DNA of 64,000 bases, taken from an uncultured Rikenellaceae bacterium (lineage in GTDB: Bacteria; Bacteroidota; Bacteroidia; Bacteroidales; Rikenellaceae). A model generated the notes under the pieces. That model had not been told where the DNA came from and did no database searches. It saw only the letters and a program-made list of their open reading frames with translations. Where the stretch lies: contig CASEGL010000001.1 in the NCBI GenBank assembly GCA_949287525.1, forward strand, positions 62,001-126,000. Direction: 5' to 3'. The position numbers and the translations under genes were made by a program. Shown one piece after another: positions 58,564 to 64,000 of the stretch (its first letter is position 1; every line of letters starts with the position of its first letter).

Positions 58564-58636
58564 CCCGATGACAGGATTGCTGCCAACTGCCATACGTCAC
58601 CTCCCCGATGGCAGGATCGCTGCTGCCTGCCATGCG
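58564..58636. repeat. 33-bp imperfect direct repeat, period 40, between convergent terminators
   Basis: Copies at 58564-58596 and 58604-58636 both start CCCGATG and contain CAGGAT, GCTGC and CTGCCAT; about six of 33 positions differ. It lies in the spacer between the tpiA and sodB terminators (58549-58710), which otherwise shows no gene. Confidence 0.75.
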
Positions 58637-58710
58637 CCGGCCCGCCCCGCAGCCGTTCCGACGGGAGAAAACGCCCCCGCAGGACAGCCAATACCATCCT
58701 GCCGTCGAAC

Positions 58711-58742
58711 AGAAAACGCCCCCTGCCGCAGGGCAGAGGGCG
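58711..58742 (-). terminator. Terminator of sodB
   Basis: Stem of about 10 bp with one internal mismatch (58717-58727 with 58731-58742, GCA loop); on the minus strand TTTTCTG follows, 27 bases past the stop. Confidence 0.75.
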
Positions 58743-58768
58743 TAAAACGAACCGACGGGCAACCGCGT

Positions 58769-59344
58769 TTAGAAGCGTTCCTCTACCTTCTTCCAGTCGA
58801 TCACGTTCCACGTTGCCTTGATCGAATCGGCACGGCGGTTGCGATAGTCGATGTAGTAGGCATGTTCCCATACATCCATCACCATCAGCGGCACCAGACC
58901 GTTGCGGATCGGGTTGCCGGCATTGGACTCGTTCACGATGTCGAGGTTGCCAGCGGCATCCTTCACCAGCCACGTCCATCCCGAACCGAAGAGGCCGGTC
59001 GCCTTTTTCTCGAACTCGGCCTTGAACGCCTCGAACGAACCGAACTTGCGGTCGATCGCCTCGCGCAGCCTGCCTGCCGGCTCGGCCTGCGGAGCGGGCG
59101 AGAAGGTGGTGAAATAGAAGATGTGGTTCCACGTCTGAGCCGCATTATTGAAAATGCCGCCCTCGGCCTTACGGATCATCTCCTCGAGCGAAGCATCCTC
59201 GAACTCGGTACCTGCAATCAGGTTGTTGAGATTGTTCACGTAGGTCTGCAGGTGTTTGCCGTAGTGGTATTCGATTGTCTCACGGCTGATATGGGGTTCC
59301 AGCGCATCGTGTGCATAAGCCAGCACGGGCATTGTGTGTGTCAT
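58769..59344 (-). CDS. sodB: Superoxide dismutase, Fe/Mn family (Fe-like)
   Basis: 191 aa. Metal ligands: His27 (EYHYGKH), His in QTWNHIFYF, and Asp and His in DVWEHAYYIDY. The active-site Gln comes from the N-terminal domain (FNNAAQTWNH), typical of Fe or cambialistic enzymes in anaerobes. It removes superoxide formed on oxygen exposure. An ATG five codons in (MPVLAYAHDAL) is an alternative start. No TAnnTTTG box is visible upstream. Confidence 0.95.
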   Translation of the reverse strand: MTHTMPVLAYAHDALEPHISRETIEYHYGKHLQTYVNNLNNLIAGTEFEDASLEEMIRKAEGGIFNNAAQTWNHIFYFTTFSPAPQAEPAGRLREAIDRKFGSFEAFKAEFEKKATGLFGSGWTWLVKDAAGNLDIVNESNAGNPIRNGLVPLMVMDVWEHAYYIDYRNRRADSIKATWNVIDWKKVEERF

Positions 59345-59741
59345 AAACGTCTTTTTTATAATGTCTATACATTGCGGGGTTCGGATCGATCCGAAGCCTC
59401 ATTGCAGAAACAGGGTGACAAATTCCGTACCAATTTCGCACTCCGGCGATCCCTTTTCAAAAATAACGTATTTCCGGCGGTTTCCCTGCATTCCGACAAT
59501 CAGTAATTTCGATGGCGCCATACGTTTTTCCTATACCCTGCCCCTGCCGTTCCCGCACCGCAGATTCTGCATCACAGACAGCGGTTCCGCCCCCTTCCCC
59601 TCCGGCAGACAGGCGTCTGCCCGCCCGAAGAGTTGGAAAATCGCACGGAATACATTATCTTTATACAAAGTCAGGACGGCTGTCTCCGACCGCCGTCCCC
59701 CGCAAGATTGTCGGGAATGTTTCACTTAAACTATTGAAGTT
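59345..59741. other. Intergenic region upstream of the SDR gene
   Basis: About 400 bases between the divergent sodB and SDR genes. It holds a promoter (59633-59663), a small inverted repeat (59604-59610 with 59615-59621) and a leader hairpin (59674-59680 with 59692-59698). I see no gene in it. Confidence 0.55.
59633..59663 (+). promoter_or_regulatory. Promoter for the SDR oxidoreductase gene
   Basis: TTGG (59633-59636), a 19-base spacer, then TATCTTTA (59656-59663). The leader is about 70 nt and contains a 7-bp hairpin. Confidence 0.55.
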
Positions 59742-60515
59742 ATGGATTTATTCGGATTAAAGGGACAGGTGGCGGTAGTTACCGGCGCCTCCAGCGGATT
59801 GGGAGCGGATGCCGCCCGCGCATATGCGGCCTACGGAGCCGATGTCGCCTTGCTCGCCCGACGCAAAGAGCGTCTGGATGCTTTGGCCGAAGAACTCCGC
59901 CGATCGGGCGTCAAGGCGTTGCCGATCGCTTGTGACGTTTCCAAAGAAGAAGACATCAAACGGGCCGTCGAAGAGGTAATTGCCCAATTCGGCAAGATCG
60001 ACATCCTGCTCAACAATGCGGGCATCGCCATTCCGGGCGGTGTCGAGACGCTTCCGCCCGAAGAGTGGGATCGTTCGATGAACGTCAATGTCAAGAGCAT
60101 CTTCCTGATGTGCAAATATGTCGTTCCGCACATGCGCGCCCGCCGCTACGGCAAGATCGTCAATATTTCCTCGATCAACGCCACGCTGGCCGACAAGGTT
60201 CCCGAACTGTGGCGCCACGTCTACAACGCCTCAAAGGCAGCTGTCAAGGGACTGACCCTCGGCATGGCCGCTTCGTATGCCGCCGACAACATCACGGTCA
60301 ATTCGATCGGCCCCGGCCTGTTCGAGAGCGAGATGACCGAAAATACGCTGTTCAAGCACGAAGCCTTCATGAACATGTACAATGCGCTGACCCCCGCATC
60401 GCGTCCGGGAGCCAAGGGCGAACTGAACGGTACGATCCTCTACTTCTCGTCCGCGGCATCGAGCTATGTCACCGGCCAGCACATCATCGTGGACGGCGGT
60501 TTCTCGATCGTCTGA
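59742..60515 (+). CDS. SDR family NAD(P)-dependent oxidoreductase
   Basis: 257 aa, classical short-chain dehydrogenase. Motifs: coenzyme-binding TGASSGLG, ACDVS, NNAG, catalytic Ser in VNISSINA, and Tyr/Lys in YNASKAA, with GPGLFESEMT and the C-terminal SSYVTGQHIIVDGGF. It resembles gluconate/sugar or 3-oxoacyl reductases (FabG/Ga5DH-like), and the substrate cannot be told. It is monocistronic. Confidence 0.92.
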   Translation: MDLFGLKGQVAVVTGASSGLGADAARAYAAYGADVALLARRKERLDALAEELRRSGVKALPIACDVSKEEDIKRAVEEVIAQFGKIDILLNNAGIAIPGGVETLPPEEWDRSMNVNVKSIFLMCKYVVPHMRARRYGKIVNISSINATLADKVPELWRHVYNASKAAVKGLTLGMAASYAADNITVNSIGPGLFESEMTENTLFKHEAFMNMYNALTPASRPGAKGELNGTILYFSSAASSYVTGQHIIVDGGFSIV

Positions 60516-60526
60516 CCGACAGTATC

Positions 60527-60578
60527 GCATATTATGACAAAAGCCAGTCCTTCGGGACTGGCTTTTGTCATAATATGC
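60527..60578. terminator. Perfect 24-bp inverted-repeat terminator with TTCG loop
   Basis: Arms 60527-60550 and 60555-60578 are exact complements around TTCG, a very stable tetraloop. It lies between the convergent SDR and ribH genes and could serve both. The run of A and T is inside the stem rather than after it. Confidence 0.88.
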
Positions 60579-60649
60579 CTTGCTGGCCGGACACTTCCGC
60601 TTCCTCTCCGGCTTCCCGAAGCGGCAGCGAAGCATCCCCCTGCACCGGA

Positions 60650-61177
60650 TCAGTTCACATTCATCGGATCGACGACAGCCGTCGCGGCGGCCGAAAGTTC
60701 AAATTCACGCTGCAGATGCACCATCTTCACGACAGCAGCTGCCGCCTCGTCGCCCTTGTTGCCCAACCGGCCGCCGGCACGGTCCAGCGCCTGCTGCTGG
60801 TCGAGCGTGGTCAGCACGCCGAAGGCGATCGGCATGTTCCACTCCAGCATCACATCCGTAATGCCGCGCGTAGCTCCCATGCAGACATAATCGAAATGGG
60901 GCGTCTCCCCTTTGACCACACATCCCAGAGCGATCACGCCGTCCACATCGGTATGCTCGGCAAAGAAACGGGCGCCCATCGGCAGTTCAAACGTGCCGGG
61001 TACATAACGGACGATGATGTTCTCGTCGCTGCAGCCGCAACTCCTCAAGGTCCGTATCGCGCCGTCACGCAACGCAAAAGTTACATCGGAATTCCACTCC
61101 GACACCACAATGCCGAACTTCATGTCGGCGGCCGACGGAACGGGACTTTCAAAACGCGAAAGATTCTTGGTTGCCAT
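60650..61177 (-). CDS. ribH: 6,7-dimethyl-8-ribityllumazine synthase
   Basis: 175 aa. Penultimate step of riboflavin synthesis; forms icosahedral or pentameric shells. Motifs: GIVVSEWNSDVTFAL, VPGTFELPMGA, ALGCVVKGETPHFDYVC (catalytic His), and MPIAFGVLTTLDQQQALDRAGG. It lies downstream of the membrane TPR gene but after that gene's terminator. No FMN riboswitch is visible in the short upstream gap. Confidence 0.96.
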   Translation of the reverse strand: MATKNLSRFESPVPSAADMKFGIVVSEWNSDVTFALRDGAIRTLRSCGCSDENIIVRYVPGTFELPMGARFFAEHTDVDGVIALGCVVKGETPHFDYVCMGATRGITDVMLEWNMPIAFGVLTTLDQQQALDRAGGRLGNKGDEAAAAVVKMVHLQREFELSAAATAVVDPMNVN

Positions 61178-61250
61178 ACTGTCTCTATGCTAATTAGTAG
61201 TATTGTTCTCCCTTACTGCGCCATCTAACGGCCGGCGCCGCCATGATACC

Positions 61251-61286
61251 AAAAAAGGCTGTCGTCCAACGCCGTACAGCCTTTTT
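61251..61286 (-). terminator. Terminator of the membrane TPR gene
   Basis: 11-bp stem (61252-61262 with 61276-61286) with a 13-base loop, ending on the minus strand in a T run. It lies upstream of ribH. Confidence 0.8.
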
Positions 61287-61309
61287 GTTCGCTTGATCGC
61301 GGAAAGCGA

Positions 61310-62020
61310 TTATTTGAGCTGTCCGAATTCTCCGATCAGTTTGTCGATGTCGCGCGCCTCAAGGCTGCCGGCATACTGGAGTTTGATTCGCTCGCACACC
61401 TTCACGGCTTCCTGTGCCTTGCCCTGAGCGGCATAGACGAACGCCAGTTTGCGCAGGTAATAGGGTGTCGTCAGTACATTGTCGGCCGCTTCGACTGCAC
61501 GGGAATACATTTCCTGGGCTTTGGCATAATCGCCGCGGTTCACATAGATGTCACCCTGCAGGCCGAGGTTCTGGGCATTGATAATGACACCCGGAGCGCC
61601 GTTTACGTGTTTGTATTTCTGGAGATAGGTCATGGCGGCATCCAGATCGCCCTGTTTCATGTAGCAGACGCCGGCATAGTGGGCAGCCAGACGCCCCTGA
61701 CGGGTGGAGCCGTAACGGCTGACCACATCGAGGAAACCGGCATTGCTGCCGTCACCTTCGAGCGCCGCCTCATAATTCTCGGCAGCAAACTGCTGCTCGG
61801 CCACGAACATCATCGCGGCCGCCTTCTCATTGCGCGGCTGCAGAATCAGGTACTGGTATGCGAAATAGCCACCCACGATCAGCACGACGACGAGCAGACC
61901 GATCAGCAGCTGTTTGGTGTATTTCTCCAGGAACAGTTCCGTTTTGTCGAGCGCGGTCTCGATCTTCTGCTCGGGATCCAATTGCTCTCCCTGTTTGGTT
62001 TTCGCGTTTGTAGCACTCAT
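61310..62020 (-). CDS. Membrane-anchored tetratricopeptide repeat protein (YfgM-like layout)
   Basis: 236 aa. A 37-residue cytoplasmic N-terminus is followed by one transmembrane helix (LLIGLLVVVLIVGGYFAYQYL) and a periplasmic TPR domain (AAHYAGVCYMKQGDLDAAMTYLQKY; LQGDIYVNRGDYAKAQEMYSRAVEAA). The layout is that of YfgM, which works with PpiD near the Sec translocon; homology is inferred from architecture. A -7 element TATTTTTG lies at 62107-62114. Confidence 0.85.
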   Translation of the reverse strand: MSATNAKTKQGEQLDPEQKIETALDKTELFLEKYTKQLLIGLLVVVLIVGGYFAYQYLILQPRNEKAAAMMFVAEQQFAAENYEAALEGDGSNAGFLDVVSRYGSTRQGRLAAHYAGVCYMKQGDLDAAMTYLQKYKHVNGAPGVIINAQNLGLQGDIYVNRGDYAKAQEMYSRAVEAADNVLTTPYYLRKLAFVYAAQGKAQEAVKVCERIKLQYAGSLEARDIDKLIGEFGQLK

Positions 62021-62106
62021 AAAATCTTATCTTTTTAAACCGGACCGTCCCCGACGTCCGTCCATGTTCGTAAATAACTTCGGCTGTCCGAAACAATTTC
62101 GAGTGA

Positions 62107-62114
62107 CAAAAATA
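62107..62114 (-). promoter_or_regulatory. -7 element for the membrane TPR gene
   Basis: Minus-strand TATTTTTG, 87 bases upstream of the start codon. Confidence 0.55.
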
Positions 62115-62204
62115 CACTTTTTTGGCGAACTAACTGCCGACAACATCAAGATTTTTCAGCAGCATGGCCACAAATCCGCCACCGCCTGCCTCCGGCAGCA
62201 TCCG

Positions 62205-62236
62205 TTTCGGAAATCGGCGCGGAATGCGTATCTTTG
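62205..62236 (+). promoter_or_regulatory. Promoter for recF
   Basis: TTTC (62205-62208), a 20-base spacer, then exact TATCTTTG (62229-62236), 41 bases before the start codon. Confidence 0.65.
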
Positions 62237-62276
62237 AAGGTCGGTTTCCCCCTTGACCGGAGACCGGCGCTGTCCT

Positions 62277-63380
62277 ATGTATATCCGCAAACTTTCGCTG
62301 CTCAATTTCAAAAATATCGCACAGGCCGACCTGTCGCTCCGCGAAGGCATCAACTGCTTCACGGGACGCAACGGCGCCGGAAAAACCAACGTGATCGACG
62401 CGGTGTGGTACCTGTCCATGTGCAGAAGCGCACTGACCATGACCGACGGGCAGAGCATCCGTCACGGCGAGGAGTTCTTCCTGCTCAACGGCGAATACAC
62501 GGCCGACACGGGTCGCTTCGAGACGGTCACCTGCTCGTTCCGCCGCGGCAACGGCAAGGTACTCAAGCGGAACGGCAAGGAATACGAGCGGCTGTCGGAC
62601 CACATCGGCATGATTCCGGCCGTGATCGTCTCGCCGGCCGACATCTTTTTGGTCAGCGATGCGGCTGACGAACGGCGCAAATGGCTGAATGCCTTCATTT
62701 CGCAACACGACCGCGACTACCTCAACGCGCTGATCCGCTACAACCGCGCCCTGGCCGAGCGCAACCGGCTGCTCAAACAGCTCCAGTCGCCCCAGCAGGG
62801 CGAGTTGCTGGAGGTGTTCGACATGCAGCTGGCCGCCCACGGACGGACGATCCATGCGGCGCGGGCGGCGGCCGTCGAGCGGCTGCGCCCCATCGTAGCC
62901 GACTACTACCGCATCATCTCCAACGACCGCGAGCAGATTTCGCTCGACTACCGCTCCGAGCTGAACGACACCGAGCCGGAAACGCTGCTGGAGGCTGCAC
63001 GCGCCAAGGACATCGCCAACCAGTTCACCACGAGCGGCGTCCATCGGGACGACATGGTTATGAAAATCGGCGGCTATCCGCTGCGCAAATACGGTTCGCA
63101 GGGACAGCAGAAATCGTTTCTGATCGCACTCAAACTGGCGCAGCACGCCATCCAGACCGAACGTTCGGGCGAACGGCCCATCCTGCTGCTGGACGACCTG
63201 TTCGACAAACTCGATGCCAACCGGCTCGAAGCGCTCATCACGCTGGTGAACGACCGCCGCTTCGGCCAGATCGTCATTTCGGACTGCAACCGCACCCGGC
63301 TGACCTCCATCCTGGAGAGCTGCACGGCCGACTATGCCCACTTTGAAGTCGATGCGGGCAATATTTTTCAGGAAAAATAA
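62277..63380 (+). CDS. recF: DNA replication and repair protein RecF
   Basis: 367 aa. SMC-like ATPase that loads RecA at gaps with RecO and RecR. Walker A GRNGAGKTN near residue 32, the signature-type segment YGSQGQQKSFLIALKLAQ, and Walker B ILLLDDLFDKLD near the C-terminus. The start MYIRKLSLLNFKNI is canonical. It is followed after 14 bases by the DUF721 gene, so the two form an operon. Confidence 0.96.
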   Translation: MYIRKLSLLNFKNIAQADLSLREGINCFTGRNGAGKTNVIDAVWYLSMCRSALTMTDGQSIRHGEEFFLLNGEYTADTGRFETVTCSFRRGNGKVLKRNGKEYERLSDHIGMIPAVIVSPADIFLVSDAADERRKWLNAFISQHDRDYLNALIRYNRALAERNRLLKQLQSPQQGELLEVFDMQLAAHGRTIHAARAAAVERLRPIVADYYRIISNDREQISLDYRSELNDTEPETLLEAARAKDIANQFTTSGVHRDDMVMKIGGYPLRKYGSQGQQKSFLIALKLAQHAIQTERSGERPILLLDDLFDKLDANRLEALITLVNDRRFGQIVISDCNRTRLTSILESCTADYAHFEVDAGNIFQEK

Positions 63381-63394
63381 AAACCGCCATACCC

Positions 63395-63688
63395 ATGCGA
63401 AGAAGTACCCCCATGCGAATCGGCGACCTGTGGTCGGGCTTCATCGAATCCAACCCGACCCGCATGCGCCGTCTCTGCGAGGCGCGCATCCCCGACCTGT
63501 GGCCCGAAGTGGCCGGTGCGGCCGCTGCCTCTTTCACCTCCTCGCTCGACATCCGCAACGGCATTCTGTACGTGTCGATGCGGTCAGCCGTCGCCCGCCA
63601 CGCGCTCTTTCTGCGCCGTGCCGAGTTGCAGCAGGAGCTGAACCGCCGACTGGGCATGAACGTCGTGGCCAACATCATCGTCAAATAG
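63395..63688 (+). CDS. DUF721 (DciA-like) protein
   Basis: 97 aa. Matches the DUF721 pattern (RIPDLWPEVAGAAAASFTSSLDIRNGILYVSMRSAVARHALFLRRAELQQELNRRLG). DUF721 proteins include DciA, which helps load the replicative helicase DnaB in bacteria lacking DnaC. Position directly after recF supports a replication role. MRIGDLW at 63413 is an alternative start. Confidence 0.85.
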   Translation: MRRSTPMRIGDLWSGFIESNPTRMRRLCEARIPDLWPEVAGAAAASFTSSLDIRNGILYVSMRSAVARHALFLRRAELQQELNRRLGMNVVANIIVK

Positions 63689-63711
63689 CCGCCCTGCCCC
63701 CCTCACAACAT

Positions 63712-63748
63712 GCAGCGGCCGATGGAAACGGTTTCCATCGGCCGCTGC
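63712..63748. terminator. Inverted-repeat terminator between the DUF721 and CDF genes
   Basis: Arms 63712-63729 and 63731-63748 are 18-base exact complements with a single central base, so the real loop takes the inner pairs. No T tract follows, so efficiency is uncertain. Confidence 0.65.
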
Positions 63749-63767
63749 GCATTGTGTGCATGCCGAA

Positions 63768-64000
63768 TCAGCACCCGCCGCATCCGCCCGGCACGCAACA
63801 ACGGTCCGGACGTTCAAACTCGAGCGTCGCATGCGATATGCCCAGCTCCTCCAACAGCTGTTTCACATGGCCTTTCACCTCCTCCTGATCGACATCGGGT
63901 CCGATCACCAGATGGGCGGTCAGCGCATTTTCCGTCGTACTCATGGCCCAGATGTGGATGTGGTGCATATCCTGTACGCGCGGTTCGTGTTCCATCACTT
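63768..64000 (-). CDS. Cation diffusion facilitator, C-terminal domain (partial)
   Basis: The visible 77 or so residues are the C-terminal end; the start lies beyond the right edge. MHHIHIWAMSTTENALTAHLVI is the cytoplasmic ferredoxin-like domain typical of CzcD/ZitB-type Zn2+ or Cd2+ exporters. The protein ends in a Cys-rich tail (CCVPGGCGGC), which could bind metal. Confidence 0.85.
   Translation of the reverse strand, partial: VMEHEPRVQDMHHIHIWAMSTTENALTAHLVIGPDVDQEEVKGHVKQLLEELGISHATLEFERPDRCCVPGGCGGC

Noticed and set aside
61178..61250. FMN riboswitch before ribH
   Set aside because: The gap between the upstream terminator and ribH is about 70 bases and shows none of the conserved RFN helices.

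Overview
The window reads as a GC-rich chromosome segment from a Bacteroidota, most likely the order Bacteroidales and plausibly Alistipes/Rikenellaceae. The order is well supported: many genes carry the Bacteroidota -7 promoter element TAnnTTTG, purine-rich ribosome binding sites are mostly absent, and lineage-typical genes occur (PorX with a PglZ domain, a BACON-domain lipoprotein, a DksA-like protein without zinc cysteines, a tiny AURKAIP1/COX24-type basic protein). The genus is an inference from base composition and gene content. I see no rRNA, tRNA, CRISPR array, phage or transposon gene. This is core genome.

Layout. 1-5 kb: tail of an unidentified gene, an SRPBCC protein, a NUDIX hydrolase, an exported S9 peptidase and prfA. 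5-13 kb: a RelA/SpoT-type (p)ppGpp enzyme, glmS, hflX, upp, an acetyltransferase and an unknown lipoprotein. 13-18 kb: ileS, a DksA/TraR-like protein and rnhA. 18-24.3 kb, minus strand: an acetyltransferase, rny, a 6S-like RNA, zapA, a coiled-coil ZapB-like protein, rimO and ftsY. 24.4-26.7 kb, plus strand: a DUF2461 protein and a BACON lipoprotein. 27-41 kb, minus strand: yqeY, ppiD, an envelope cluster (CorC-type protein, lptC, TPR protein, outer-membrane barrel, coaX), mfd, rng, the COX24-type mini-gene and an HU protein. 41.5-45.4 kb: porX and tsaE (plus), guaD (minus) and an unknown membrane protein (plus). 45.5-50.5 kb: gcvT and an acetyltransferase-like protein (minus), gdhA (plus) and mgsA (minus). 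50.6-58.5 kb: valS (minus) diverging from lon, then lysS and tpiA (plus). 58.7-64 kb: sodB (minus), an SDR oxidoreductase (plus), ribH and a membrane TPR protein (minus), recF and a DUF721 protein (plus), and the C-terminal end of a cation diffusion facilitator (minus).

Themes. Translation and its quality control dominate (prfA, ileS, valS, lysS, tsaE, rimO, ftsY, hflX). RNA turnover (rny, rng), stringent-response style control (RelA-like enzyme, DksA-like protein, 6S-like RNA) and envelope biogenesis (lptC, ppiD, outer-membrane barrel, PorX for type IX secretion) are also present.

The least explained material is intergenic. Spacers bounded by strong hairpin terminators hold imperfect direct repeats with periods of about 35-40 or 81-87 bp. 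Two terminators are perfect inverted repeats of 23 and 24 bp per arm. A roughly 220-nt structured RNA lies between zapA and rny.
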